Source of the DNA: Spirosoma spitsbergense DSM 19989
GTDB taxonomy: Bacteria; Bacteroidota; Bacteroidia; Cytophagales; Spirosomataceae
Assembly: GCF_000374085.1 (NCBI RefSeq)
Contig: NZ_KB893556.1
Location: 1-62,985 of the forward strand
Direction: 5' to 3'
Length of the DNA stretch: 62,985 nt
The notes under the pieces are model-generated. The model was not told the DNA's origin. It worked only from the letters and a program-made list of their open reading frames with translations, and ran no database searches. This document shows, piece after piece, positions 17,153 through 24,829 of this stretch. Numbering within the stretch: position 1 is the stretch's first letter; the number at the start of each line of letters is the position of its first letter. Made by a program: the position numbers and the translations under genes.

Positions 17153-18079
17153 TTAGTGGGTTACAGGTCGGCGTAGTTTATAAACTCCCGGGGCGCGTTT
17201 GGGTTGGGTGGATTTGCGCCACGGATATAGCAGCTGCCCGAAAAACGTTTTGGGAAACCGGTTCACCCCCCGAAAGCCCAGTTTGATGTGACTGCCTTCG
17301 TGGGGTTGGTAGGCCGTGCGGAACAGGTGATCCCACACGCTGAGGGTCAGCCCGAAATTGACCCCCTCCCGACTGTGGGGCGGCAGTTCTTCGGCGTGGT
17401 GCCAGAGGTGCATCTGGGGGCTGTTAAACACGTACCGCAGCCGGCCGATGGGCAGGTATAGGTTTGCATGGTTGAGGTGCCCAACGGCCAGGGTAAACAG
17501 GTGAACGATAAAGAAATCGGTCAGCCCGAATCCAATCATAGCCAGCGGAATGTACTCCAGCGAGCGGTAAACAATCGTTTCCATCCAGTGGTACCGCAGG
17601 TGCGCGGCAAAACCCATCTGTTCGACCGAATGGTGTACCTTATGGAACTCCCACAGCCAGGGCGAGTAGTGCAGCAGCCGGTGAACGTTCCACTGAATGA
17701 AATCCCGGACCACGAATAGAATCAACAGTTGCGCCCAGCCCGGCAGATTCGCCACATTGATGGCCACCAGGTTCCGGATGCCGAAAAGGCCCAGAAAGTC
17801 GTTGAAGGCCTTAACCCCCACATCCGAAACAGCATTGTAGGCAACGAGGGAGAACAGGAAATAATTAAAGAACAGGTAGAACGTATCGAGCCAGAAATCC
17901 TGCCGAAAAACGGGCTGGTCTTTTCGCCAGGGAAACAGCAGTTCCAGCACCCAGACAGTCAGGGAAATGAGGATAAGCAGGTAGAAATAATTCGTCCAGC
18001 CGGGATGAATTACCTCGTTCATCAGATATTCTCCATAACCAGCGTACCCGTTCACAAATGTTTTGATATACTCATCCAT
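17153..18079 (-). CDS. Fatty-acid hydroxylase / sterol desaturase family membrane protein
   Basis: The 308-residue protein has four or more membrane helices and the eight-histidine di-iron pattern: HRLLH, EFHKVHHS, HLNHAN and HLWHHAEE. Such enzymes use O2 and a di-iron centre to hydroxylate or desaturate lipids in the inner membrane. The true substrate is unknown; Bacteroidota have no sterols in general, so a fatty acyl, carotenoid or sulfonolipid-type substrate is more likely. It sits inside a rhodanese-DsrE operon, 8 bp after the second rhodanese gene, an unexpected place for a lipid enzyme. Confidence 0.88.
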   Translation of the reverse strand: MDEYIKTFVNGYAGYGEYLMNEVIHPGWTNYFYLLILISLTVWVLELLFPWRKDQPVFRQDFWLDTFYLFFNYFLFSLVAYNAVSDVGVKAFNDFLGLFGIRNLVAINVANLPGWAQLLILFVVRDFIQWNVHRLLHYSPWLWEFHKVHHSVEQMGFAAHLRYHWMETIVYRSLEYIPLAMIGFGLTDFFIVHLFTLAVGHLNHANLYLPIGRLRYVFNSPQMHLWHHAEELPPHSREGVNFGLTLSVWDHLFRTAYQPHEGSHIKLGFRGVNRFPKTFFGQLLYPWRKSTQPKRAPGVYKLRRPVTH

Positions 18080-18087
18080 GCTTTATA

Positions 18088-18594
18088 TCAGTTATAGACC
18101 TTCTGCCCCCGCTCGAGCCAGCGGCCCCAGGAAGGGTTGAAGGCATGAACAGCTTCAGTTGGTCCGGCGGCATTGATAACGGAATACCCTCGATTAACCC
18201 ACTCGAAGATGCCCCCGTACACGTTCCTGACTCGCGTGAAGCCCTGCTTTTCCAGAGTCTTCGTCACTTTCTGACTCCGGTAACCCACCGAACAATAAAC
18301 AACAATGGATCTGTCTTTAGCTACCTTGTCGAGTGCCCGCAGGTCGAGGTGTTTGTAGCCAACGGGAATAGCCCCCGCCAGGTGGCTCACCGCAAACTCG
18401 TCTGGCTCCCGGGCATCCAGCACCAGCGCGTCACCCTGTTGCCGCTGCAGTTCATCGACCGAAACGGTGGGCACCGATCGGTTCAGCATTAGCCGGAGCA
18501 ACCGGTCAAAACGCGGGTTGCGCACTGCCTGCGCCGACAATGGACCGGCAAATAGAGTCAGCAGTGTAAGCCACCCAATAAACGACTGCTTCAT
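18088..18594 (-). CDS. Secreted single-domain rhodanese
   Basis: The protein has a signal peptide (KQSFIGWLTLLTLFAGPLSA) and one rhodanese domain with DALVLDAREPDEFAVSHLAG, then the active loop VVYCSVGYRSQKV, whose Cys (about residue 101) carries the persulfide. It is 168 residues long. It should move sulfane sulfur in the periplasm, for example from thiosulfate or polysulfide. Its start overlaps the stop of the upstream rhodanese gene by 4 bp, so the two are coupled. Confidence 0.9.
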   Translation of the reverse strand: MKQSFIGWLTLLTLFAGPLSAQAVRNPRFDRLLRLMLNRSVPTVSVDELQRQQGDALVLDAREPDEFAVSHLAGAIPVGYKHLDLRALDKVAKDRSIVVYCSVGYRSQKVTKTLEKQGFTRVRNVYGGIFEWVNRGYSVINAAGPTEAVHAFNPSWGRWLERGQKVYN

Positions 18595-18986
18595 GGTTTT
18601 TTCTTTACAGTGACGTAGCCCGCCTGTTGCCAGGCCTGCATACCTCCTGCCAGATTATATACGGTTTTAAAACCCGCCTGCTGCAATTGCCGGGCCGCTT
18701 TACCGCTGCGTCCACCAACGGCGCAATACACGAATACAGGTCTGGTTTTGTCCAGTCGGCCCAGCTGGCTCGTGAAATCAGGAGTAAAAAAATCGATATT
18801 AATGGCCCCCGGCAACATGCCATCCACCACCTCCGGTGCCGTGCGCACATCGAGTACGGTCTTGAAGGGTGTCTGCCGCAGTTTATCGCTGAAAGTCTGC
18901 ACCGTCAGGTTAGACGGTGTCGATTGTCCCCAGCCTACGGATGCCATCAGGATAAAGTTTGTCAGGACAAAAAGAGTTGATTTCAT
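18591..18986 (-). CDS. Secreted single-domain rhodanese, first gene of the operon
   Basis: I start at the ATG at 18986, which gives a signal peptide (KSTLFVLTNFILMASVGWGQ) and a 131-residue protein. An upstream in-frame ATG at 19088 would run through the promoter and box. The domain has FKTVLDVRTAPEVVDGMLPG and the active loop VFVYCAVGGRSGKAAR. The pair of secreted rhodaneses, the lipid enzyme, a small membrane protein (broken) and a DsrE protein form one transcript from the Crp/Fnr-controlled promoter at 19024-19067. Confidence 0.9.
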   Translation of the reverse strand: MKSTLFVLTNFILMASVGWGQSTPSNLTVQTFSDKLRQTPFKTVLDVRTAPEVVDGMLPGAINIDFFTPDFTSQLGRLDKTRPVFVYCAVGGRSGKAARQLQQAGFKTVYNLAGGMQAWQQAGYVTVKKKP

Positions 18987-19023
18987 GGTCAGTAGTTTTT
19001 TCGGTAACCGGTAGACTACAAGA

Positions 19024-19067
19024 CAAAGGTGGTCTGTACAATTTATAAAATCCGTAACATTTGTCAC
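19024..19067 (-). promoter_or_regulatory. Crp/Fnr box plus -7 element of the rhodanese operon
   Basis: GTAACATTTGTCAC (19054-19067) is the exact reverse complement of the porin box. Its centre is 33 bp above the minus-strand -7 element CACCTTTG (19024-19031). The start codon lies 38 bp below the -7. Confidence 0.8.
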
Positions 19068-19072
19068 ATACG

Positions 19073-19109
19073 TTAAAAGACACCTCAATAAAAAATGGGT
19101 GTCTTTTAA
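19073..19109. terminator. Hairpin between the DUF2892 remnant and the rhodanese operon
   Basis: A perfect 12-bp inverted repeat TTAAAAGACACC / GGTGTCTTTTAA (19073-19084 and 19098-19109) with a 13-nt AT-rich loop. It lies just upstream of the Crp/Fnr box and probably ends transcription arriving from 19646. Confidence 0.65.
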
Positions 19110-19409
19110 GCGGCTCCATAGCTAGCCCAACCACGACAGAAGTGTTTCGCTTCGTTGGGTACGCTTATTCTAGCTGGCGTACCCAATACGTTATTTGGAT
19201 CTCCCCTCGTTCCAGCGGTGGGGGTAAGTGCGCCCAAAGGCTGATTTACAATGATTCCTTCGCCGGCATACCAGAGCCACCGGTTTCCCCCGGTATCCCA
19301 TAGGGCCTGGAGTATCAGAAATATGTCCGGCACCCCACCAAAGGTTGATGGTCGGCCAGGGCGTTCCAGAGCCAAAGCTACCCGAAACAGGCCGGACAAT
19401 CCGAATGAG
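19110..19409. other. Stretch without a supported gene
   Basis: Six-frame reading gives only short overlapping frames with no domain I recognise. A minus-strand segment around 19150-19330 reads briefly like coding sequence in more than one phase, so an old, decayed gene is possible. Confidence 0.35.
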
Positions 19410-19646
19410 TCCCTGATTCTATAGGTTGAAGAGGGTTGTTTACGTGTATGGTTCGTGTGAATACCAGACGGTAAGTAAAGCGGGGATATTCGTGACAACC
19501 AAACTGGTCAGCACGAATATCCCCGCTACTACCAGGCTCACAATGGCCCAAGTCCCCGAAATGACACTTGTGGCGTATAAGGCAACCAGAACGATGGCAA
19601 TTACTATCCGTATAGTTCGATCGATAAAGCCCATGTTCTTTTTCAT
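19410..19646 (-). pseudogene. Frameshifted DUF2892 (YgaP-like) membrane protein
   Basis: The frame starts MKKNMGFIDRTIRIVIAIVL and continues through two membrane segments to VLTSLV, as in DUF2892 proteins. It then runs into an unrelated tail, while the family ending (SPLYLPSGIHTN-like, compare the usual CPLYLPFGIxTxK) appears one frame over. The deletion or insertion lies near 19485-19500. DUF2892 segments often accompany rhodanese domains in membrane-bound rhodaneses. The gene keeps its own Crp/Fnr box and -7 element, so loss may be recent. An untruncated variant ending at 19440 is the alternative reading. Confidence 0.7.
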
Positions 19647-19661
19647 ACCCGTATTTTTTTG

Positions 19662-19706
19662 GGCAAGTAACGGCTCTTCGCGGGCTATTTATGTGACAAA
19701 AATTAC
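19662..19706 (-). promoter_or_regulatory. Crp/Fnr box plus -7 element of the DUF2892 gene
   Basis: GTGACAAAAATTAC (19693-19706) is centred 34 bp above the weaker minus-strand -7 element TACTTGCC (19662-19669). The start codon at 19646 is 15 bp below. Confidence 0.7.
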
Positions 19707-19844
19707 CTACCCAACTGATATTAACTTGCTTATGCCGAAATCTACCAAACCAGACCAGCAACGTAGCTACGATCAGGAGGTTAGCACATAAAAAGCGGTC
19801 CAGCCGAAAAATACGATTAACAGGGTTTCAGATGGGCTTAAAAT

Positions 19845-20441
19845 TCAGGGTTTGCGGGCAACCAGCTGCACAACAGAGGCTTCTCCGGTATGATACTGGC
19901 CTTCCGCCAGGGTAATGTTCCGGTCCTGCAAGTCCAGGATGTCAAGTTGCCGGAAATCCTGAGCCAGCATAGTGGCTGAATACCGCCAGGATTCCTCTTT
20001 AGGATCACCAGACAGTTTGCCGAGCTGGGCCTTGCTAAAGGCTTCGAGCACGACATAGCCCGATTTTTTCACCCAGCCTGCCACGCGCTGGTGCAGGAGT
20101 TGCCTCACTCCTGGAGGCAGGTGGGTGAAGACAAGGCCAATTAAATCAAAATCAGCTTCTTTTGGCGAGAAATCTTCAAGCGCTTCTACTTCGTACGTGA
20201 TGAATACGCCGTATGACTGGGCCAGCTCCTGCGCCTTTCGGCAGGCTTCAGCACTGAAATCTACGGCGGTTACCTGCCAGCCGTTGCGGGCGGCATACAC
20301 CGCATTACGCCCTTCGCCCTCGGCGGGTAACAGCAGCCGCCCGGGCGTAAGTCGGTCAAGCATCGCTTTGAAAAACTGATTGGGTTGCGTACCGTACGCG
20401 TATGCATTTTCACGGTAGCGATTGTCCCAGAAATCGAGCAT
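19845..20441 (-). CDS. Class I SAM-dependent methyltransferase (TehB/thiopurine type)
   Basis: The 198-residue protein has motif I as LLLPAEGEGRNAVYAARNGW (about residues 36-55) followed by VTAVDFSAEA, the acidic loop that binds SAM. Proteins of this length and start (FWDNRYRENAYAYGTQPNQF) belong to the TehB/thiopurine methyltransferase group, which methylate thiols, selenite or tellurite. In this setting a role in methylating sulfide or thiols is possible but not proven. The gene is 10 bp downstream of a rhodanese gene and presumably cotranscribed with it. Confidence 0.82.
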   Translation of the reverse strand: MLDFWDNRYRENAYAYGTQPNQFFKAMLDRLTPGRLLLPAEGEGRNAVYAARNGWQVTAVDFSAEACRKAQELAQSYGVFITYEVEALEDFSPKEADFDLIGLVFTHLPPGVRQLLHQRVAGWVKKSGYVVLEAFSKAQLGKLSGDPKEESWRYSATMLAQDFRQLDILDLQDRNITLAEGQYHTGEASVVQLVARKP

Positions 20442-20451
20442 AATACGGTGG

Positions 20452-20778
20452 TTAATAGGGCCAGTTCAATAGCCCGCCATCCAGGTTATACACATCCGTA
20501 AAACCTTGCTGATTCATGAGCTGGCAGGCTTGCCCACTCCGGTTGCCACTCCGGCAATACACCAGATACGTTTTGGATTTGTCCAGTTTCGCCACCTGTT
20601 CGGCAAAGTCTGGCTGGTTAAAATCAAGGGAGATATCCGCCCCGAGGGATTGCTGACGGATTTCGGACGGTGTGCGTACGTCGAGTAAAATGGCGTCGGC
20701 ACGATTGGCCATTAACTGGTTGAATTCGGACGCAGGTACGTTTTTGTACGGCATTCCGGTTGCTACTGATTCGGGCAT
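20452..20778 (-). CDS. Cytoplasmic single-domain rhodanese
   Basis: The 108-residue rhodanese has no signal peptide. It contains DAILLDVRTPSEIRQQSLGA and the active loop YLVYCRSGNRSGQACQLMNQ with Cys near residue 76, and ends with the usual VYNLDGGLLNW. It handles sulfane sulfur in the cytoplasm. It leads a two-gene unit with the methyltransferase. No Crp/Fnr box like those at the other promoters is found; a different dyad, GATTAC-5-GTAATC (20810-20826), lies about 32 bp before the start. Confidence 0.88.
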   Translation of the reverse strand: MPESVATGMPYKNVPASEFNQLMANRADAILLDVRTPSEIRQQSLGADISLDFNQPDFAEQVAKLDKSKTYLVYCRSGNRSGQACQLMNQQGFTDVYNLDGGLLNWPY

Positions 20779-20841
20779 TGTCTTGTGTATTTTATCAGGT
20801 GGAAGTTCAGATTACTAACGGTAATCCTTTATACGTAACCC

Positions 20842-21065
20842 TTAAAGCGTTTCTGTGGCCAGGTAGAAGTCTACCATCTCCAGGTCACCATGTATCCGCT
20901 CTTCCAGGGCTTCAACCGTTTTGGGTGTCGGCAGAATGACCCGGTCGCCCGGTTTCCAGTTGAGCGGCATCGAGCATTTGTTTTCGGTAGCGGTCTGGAG
21001 AGTAATGAGTGTCCGTTTGATTTCGTCCACGCTTATCACCAAAGCAGGGTATCGGAGTCGGTTGG
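20842..21065 (-). pseudogene. C-terminal fragment of a 1-Cys peroxiredoxin
   Basis: The reading VDEIKRTLITLQTATENKCS and then MPLNWKPGDRVILPTPKTVE is the C-terminal domain of Prx6-type peroxiredoxins. The last third, ending DFYLATETL, is complete. The thioredoxin fold with the peroxidatic Cys is missing upstream, where the sequence becomes unreadable near 21065. It is probably a deletion remnant lying between the rhodanese and HMA-like genes. Confidence 0.75.
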
Positions 21066-21104
21066 TCGTTCATCTCGTTATTTGTGTTTAAGTCAATTGC
21101 CCGT

Positions 21105-21341
21105 TCAAACGGATTCATCCACTCCTGGATAGGGGCCAGGGGCTCTCAGGCAGCCTAGTCGGAGCAGTTCGCCCGCCAGTGCCCGGCGGCTGAGGGTGGG
21201 GGTATGCTGAATCATAATCGTTGCCCAGTTCCCATCAACCTGCACCGAGAAGACGCCCTTCAGATTTCTCATGTGCTGACGAACCGTTTCTACCTGATTA
21301 CCCACCAGATCGGGAACAAGTTGAAAGCAATCGGTTTTCAT
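21105..21341 (-). CDS. Small ferredoxin-fold protein, HMA-like without a CxxC
   Basis: The 78-residue protein has the beta-alpha-beta pattern of heavy-metal-associated domains (LVGNQVETVRQHMRNLKGVF, then VQVDGNWATIMIQH and a C-terminal LAGELLRLGC). The metal-binding CxxC is absent; the Cys residues are at 5 and about 65. It lies 100 bp after the persulfide dioxygenase gene. The function is unknown. Confidence 0.55.
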   Translation of the reverse strand: MKTDCFQLVPDLVGNQVETVRQHMRNLKGVFSVQVDGNWATIMIQHTPTLSRRALAGELLRLGCLRAPGPYPGVDESV

Positions 21342-21366
21342 GGGGCAGATGGTAGGTGGTCATTTC

Positions 21367-21396
21367 CCTCTACGCATCCAGTGAATGCGTAAAGGG
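21367..21396. terminator. Hairpin downstream of the persulfide dioxygenase gene
   Basis: TACGCAT / ATGCGTA arms (21371-21377 and 21385-21391) around a 7-nt loop, extended by CCCT and AGGG flanks. There is no T-run, so it is a weak terminator or a stabilising hairpin. Confidence 0.4.
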
Positions 21397-21441
21397 TCAA
21401 TAATGAGTTGGTTGCAGGATATACAACCCGTTTCCGAAGCA

Positions 21442-22854
21442 TCAGACGGTTGCCTCGAGTTCTTCGGTCACAACCGGATTTCCTTTGTTCATCCACTCAT
21501 TCATACTGGCCGAATAGTTTTTTACATTCGAGAATCCATTGCGAACCAGCAGCGAATAGCCAATGGTAGCGCGGTCGCCCCCCTGGCAGTAGATGACCAC
21601 CGGCTTGTCTTTACTGATCTTGTCAAGATGCTGGGGCAGGCTACCTACGAAAATATTCTCGGCTCCTTCTACGTGGCCACTCTTATATTCTGAGGCACCG
21701 CGCAGATCGACCACCTGCGCATCGTCGCGGTCCAGGTAAGTTTTGAATGTATCAATACCGATGACGTCGGCCTTTTGCAGATCGATTCCCAGCGAGGCCA
21801 CATCGGTAACAAACCCATAGACATTGTCCAGGCCGATACGCATCAGTTTACGGGTCAGGTCATCGATTTTTGACTCATCGGCCACCAGCATAAATGGCTC
21901 TTGGTACGTTATGAACCAGCCCATCCAGGTAGCAAAGGCGTTGTTGCCCTGGATGTTGATACTGCCCGTAACAAATCCGTCGGCAAAAGCCACTTTGTTC
22001 CGGGTATCGATCAGCTTAATGCCACGGTCCAGCGCTTCCTTTACTTCTTCGGCCGTCAGCTTCTTCTGAACGGGCACCTGGGTGATCAGCTGACGATCCA
22101 CTTTGTTCAGCTTCTTCATCATGGCAAAGTACTTCGGTGGCTCCGGCTGATCCGCCAGCAGGTAGTTCACAAAGCCTTTGGGGTCGTTTTCGTGCTGGAA
22201 CGCCCAGTTCCGGATCTTCTCGTAGCCCACCGTTGTGCTGGGCACGGCGCCCAGTGCCTTACCGCAGGCCGACCCGGCACCGTGCCCCGGCCAAACCTGA
22301 AGAAAATCGGGCAAAGCTTCGAACCGCTGGATGGACTGGTACATCTGCCGGGCACCGGCATCCTGTGTGCCAACCAGACCAGCCGCTTTTTCGAGCAGGT
22401 CAGGCCGGCCAATATCGCCCACAAATACGAAATCGCCGGTAAACAACATGACAGGTGCCGATGAAGCCGGTTTATCGACCAGCAGAAAACTGATGCTTTC
22501 GGGCGTGTGGCCCGGTGTGTGCATCACCGTCAAAGTAAGGTTGCCAACGGTAATTACATCGCCATCTTTCAGGCCCACATGATTGAATTCGTACTGCCAG
22601 TCCAGACCGCCCTCATCGGACAGGTACAGCGTGGCACCGGTGAGGGCTGCCAGTTCGCGGGAACCCGACAGGAAGTCGGCGTGGATGTGGGTTTCGGTGA
22701 TTTGGGTAATGCGCAGGCCGTTCTGTTTGGCGATGTCGAGGTACGTATCGACATCGCGTTTGGCGTCGATAACGATGGACTCACCCGTCTTCTGACAGCC
22801 AATGAGGTAGCTGGCCTGTGCCAGAGTCTTGTCGTAAATTTGCTGGAAAAACAT
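21442..22854 (-). CDS. Persulfide dioxygenase-rhodanese fusion (ETHE1/Blh-like)
   Basis: The start is placed at the ATG at 22854, which gives the family start MFFQQIYDKTLAQASYLIGC; the upstream ATG at 22893 overlaps the promoter. The N-terminal metallo-beta-lactamase domain has THIHADFLSGSREL, TPGHTPESI and FTGDFVFVGDIGRPDLL, which supply the mononuclear iron ligands. The C-terminal half holds two rhodanese-like domains: the first lacks an active Cys, the second has the loop VIYCQGGDRATIGYS. The enzyme oxidises glutathione or bacillithiol persulfide to sulfite. It has its own Crp/Fnr box and lies just before the sulfite exporter gene. Confidence 0.95.
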   Translation of the reverse strand: MFFQQIYDKTLAQASYLIGCQKTGESIVIDAKRDVDTYLDIAKQNGLRITQITETHIHADFLSGSRELAALTGATLYLSDEGGLDWQYEFNHVGLKDGDVITVGNLTLTVMHTPGHTPESISFLLVDKPASSAPVMLFTGDFVFVGDIGRPDLLEKAAGLVGTQDAGARQMYQSIQRFEALPDFLQVWPGHGAGSACGKALGAVPSTTVGYEKIRNWAFQHENDPKGFVNYLLADQPEPPKYFAMMKKLNKVDRQLITQVPVQKKLTAEEVKEALDRGIKLIDTRNKVAFADGFVTGSINIQGNNAFATWMGWFITYQEPFMLVADESKIDDLTRKLMRIGLDNVYGFVTDVASLGIDLQKADVIGIDTFKTYLDRDDAQVVDLRGASEYKSGHVEGAENIFVGSLPQHLDKISKDKPVVIYCQGGDRATIGYSLLVRNGFSNVKNYSASMNEWMNKGNPVVTEELEATV

Positions 22855-22890
22855 AACGATACGTTGATTAGTAACTAGAAATAGAATAGC

Positions 22891-22934
22891 CAAAAGTAGC
22901 CGGTGAACAATCGGGAATCAGTGACTTTTATCAC
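22891..22934 (-). promoter_or_regulatory. Crp/Fnr box plus -7 element of the persulfide dioxygenase gene
   Basis: GTGACTTTTATCAC (22921-22934) is centred exactly 33 bp above the minus-strand -7 element TACTTTTG (22891-22898). It lies between the TauE stop and this gene's start, so the dioxygenase has its own control. Confidence 0.8.
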
Positions 22935-22944
22935 CCATGCAGGC

Positions 22945-23748
22945 TTATAAAAAAACTTCCCGGCCGATGATGTAGACGCCCATGACCAGCACAAACCAGC
23001 CGAACGCTTTTTTGAGTTTCTGGCCCGGAATGAACTGCGACAAGTAGGTACCCAGCAGGATGCCCATAACGGACATAGCGGTGAACTTCAGCAAAAATGA
23101 CCAGTCGATCACGGTATTGGCCGTCCCGCCCCAGAAACCGATCAGGGTATTGGTGGCAATGATGAGCAGCGACGTACCAACGGCCATTTTCATGGGCAAC
23201 CGAACCAGCAGGACCAGCGCCGGAATGATCAGGAAACCACCACCGGCCCCCACAATACCGGTTAGCAGACCTACCAGCACCCCATCGAGCGCGATCACCG
23301 GCAGGTTAAAATTCAGCGAACCGGCCAGTTGTTGATCGGGTGTTTTTTTGTCCCGGATCATACTGATCGACGCGGCCAGCATCACCAGGGCGAAAAAGAT
23401 CATGATGGCCACGTTTTTGCTCAGCGCAAACGACGTGGTAGTAAAGACCGGGTCCGGAATGTTGGGGATCAGGTATTTGCGGGTCAGGTAAACGGCCAGA
23501 AAAGAAGGGATGGAGAATAATAAGGCCGCTTTGTAATTGACCTGGTGATGCCGCATGTAATTGACGGAGCCAACCAGGGAGGTAGTGCCAACCACAAACA
23601 GCGAATAGGCCGTGGAAATGACCGGATTGAACCCCAGCAGATACACCAGTACCGGTAGGGTCAGGATGCTGCCGCCACCGCCGATCAGTCCCAGACTAAC
23701 CCCGATTAGAATAGAGGCTAAGAAGCCTACCAGTTGTAGTGAAGTCAT
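22945..23748 (-). CDS. TauE/SafE-family sulfite exporter
   Basis: The 267-residue membrane protein has about eight helices and the repeated family motif: SLGLIGGGGSILTLPVLVYL in the first half, GIVGAGGGFLIIPALVLLV in the second. Members export sulfite, sulfoacetate or related anions, or sulfur compounds in general. Directly beside the sulfite-forming dioxygenase, with its own Crp/Fnr box, sulfite export is the most likely role. Confidence 0.92.
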   Translation of the reverse strand: MTSLQLVGFLASILIGVSLGLIGGGGSILTLPVLVYLLGFNPVISTAYSLFVVGTTSLVGSVNYMRHHQVNYKAALLFSIPSFLAVYLTRKYLIPNIPDPVFTTTSFALSKNVAIMIFFALVMLAASISMIRDKKTPDQQLAGSLNFNLPVIALDGVLVGLLTGIVGAGGGFLIIPALVLLVRLPMKMAVGTSLLIIATNTLIGFWGGTANTVIDWSFLLKFTAMSVMGILLGTYLSQFIPGQKLKKAFGWFVLVMGVYIIGREVFL

Positions 23749-23765
23749 ACTCGTTCATATTTTAA

Positions 23766-23810
23766 GCGAAGTACGACCCTTACCGTCTCACTATCCGTGA
23801 CAAAAGTTAC
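23766..23810 (-). promoter_or_regulatory. Crp/Fnr box plus -7 element of the TauE gene
   Basis: GTGACAAAAGTTAC (23797-23810) is centred 34 bp above TACTTCGC (minus strand, 23766-23773), a six-of-eight match to the -7 consensus. Confidence 0.75.
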
Positions 23811-23821
23811 ACAGGTCAAAA

Positions 23822-24460
23822 TTAGCCGACGAGGGCTATTTTGTTACGCATCAATTTAATCTGACCGATTTTTTCCAGCTGCTTGAGTAGCCGGGAAATC
23901 ACTTCACGGGAGGTGGCCAGCTCATGCGCAATTTCTTCGTGGGTAATCGCCAGTTCACTGCACTGACAACTCGTCACCTTCTTCTGAATGTAGGCCAGCA
24001 GGCGCTCATCGAGTTTGTGAAACATCACCTCGTCAATGGTGCTGAGCAGATCATCGAACCGCTTCTGGTAGGTTTGGAAAATAAACTGTTTCCAACTGGT
24101 ATACTGACACATCCAGGCGTCTATTTTTTCGACCGGAATGACAATCATTTCGGTCTCTTCCTCTACAACGGCTGTAATCTCGCTCTGCTTTCTGCTCAGG
24201 CAGCAGGTTAGCGACATGGCGCAGGTGTCAACCCCGCCCAGGTAGTACAACAGCGCTTCACGGCCTTCCTGATCCGATCGCATGATCTTGACCGAGCCGC
24301 TGACAATAATAGGAACCGAGCGGATGTATTCCCCCGGCCGAATCAGGTAGGTGCCCACGGGTGCCCGTTTGTACTGGCCTGCTTCCACCAGTTCCTGGAG
24401 CAGGCTATACTCAAATTTACCATCGAAAATCCCCTGCAAATACTTAATTATAAGTCTCAT
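23822..24460 (-). CDS. Crp/Fnr-family regulator, presumed activator of the sulfur regulon
   Basis: The 212-residue protein has an N-terminal cyclic-nucleotide-like beta-roll (GTYLIRPGEYIRSVPIIVSG) and a C-terminal Crp winged helix (ITHEEIAHELATSREVISRL, recognition helix TSREVISRLLKQL). It carries cysteines in CAMSLTCCLSRKQ (middle) and TSCQCSEL (before the HTH). It lacks the N-terminal Fnr iron-sulfur cysteines, so sensing is not the classical O2 type. As the only Crp/Fnr gene in the window, directly upstream of the six-box cluster, it is the obvious candidate to bind them. Thiol-based sensing of sulfane sulfur or redox is inference. Its own upstream region has GTAAC repeats at 24483-24498 that do not form the same dyad. 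Confidence 0.88.
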   Translation of the reverse strand: MRLIIKYLQGIFDGKFEYSLLQELVEAGQYKRAPVGTYLIRPGEYIRSVPIIVSGSVKIMRSDQEGREALLYYLGGVDTCAMSLTCCLSRKQSEITAVVEEETEMIVIPVEKIDAWMCQYTSWKQFIFQTYQKRFDDLLSTIDEVMFHKLDERLLAYIQKKVTSCQCSELAITHEEIAHELATSREVISRLLKQLEKIGQIKLMRNKIALVG

Positions 24461-24655
24461 TGCTCATTTAATCTGTAAGGATGTAACGTTTCAGTAACAT
24501 CTGAACGGGGGTTCTGGTTACTGCGCAGCCAAATCGGATTGACTCTACTACAGTACAGAACAGGTTAACGACAACACAAATCAACCTTCTCAACCTTTCA
24601 GTATCGTTGCTATGTTTTATCCCGAGTATTCAATGAGACCGGCACAATCATTCGA

Positions 24656-24750
24656 TTTCAGGACGGGTCAAACGGTCAACACTTTCCAGGACGTGTCAAC
24701 CCAAAATGCGTTCAATTAAACCTCCACTTGTTTTCAGGACATGTAGGTTC
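24656..24750 (+). repeat. Direct-repeat block of CAGGACGGGTCAA type, copy 1
   Basis: TTTCAGGACGGGTCAAACGG (24656-24675), CAGGACGTGTCAACCC (24687-24702) and TTTTCAGGACATGTAGG (24731-24747) are related units. The first two, with the following AAAAT...TTCAATTAAA, match a block at 31872-31937 almost base for base. They lie just upstream of the ArsR-rhodanese promoter. The rest of the 24461-24655 gap holds nothing recognisable. The function is unknown. Confidence 0.65.
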
Positions 24751-24800
24751 TTCAATTATTCAATTAAACTATTGAATAATTGAATAAAAGATTATCTTTG
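24751..24800 (+). promoter_or_regulatory. Perfect palindromic operator and promoter of the ArsR-rhodanese gene
   Basis: TTCAATTATTCAAT (24751-24764) and ATTGAATAATTGAA (24771-24784) are perfect 14-bp inverted repeats separated by 6 bp. The right arm reaches the expected -33 region, and TATCTTTG (24793-24800) is a full TAnnTTTG -7 element. Binding here would block the promoter, as expected of ArsR autorepression. Confidence 0.85.
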
Positions 24801-24829
24801 CCTTCATCATTTACATCCAGATCTGTTTT

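Noticed and set aside
20810..20826. Dyad GATTAC-5-GTAATC upstream of the cytoplasmic rhodanese
   Set aside because: The half-sites are in the opposite order to the Crp/Fnr boxes and there is no -7 element at the standard spacing.
24483..24498. GTAAC repeats upstream of the Crp/Fnr gene, as a possible autoregulatory box
   Set aside because: They are direct, 6 bp apart, and do not form the regulon dyad; no clear -7 element is at the expected distance.
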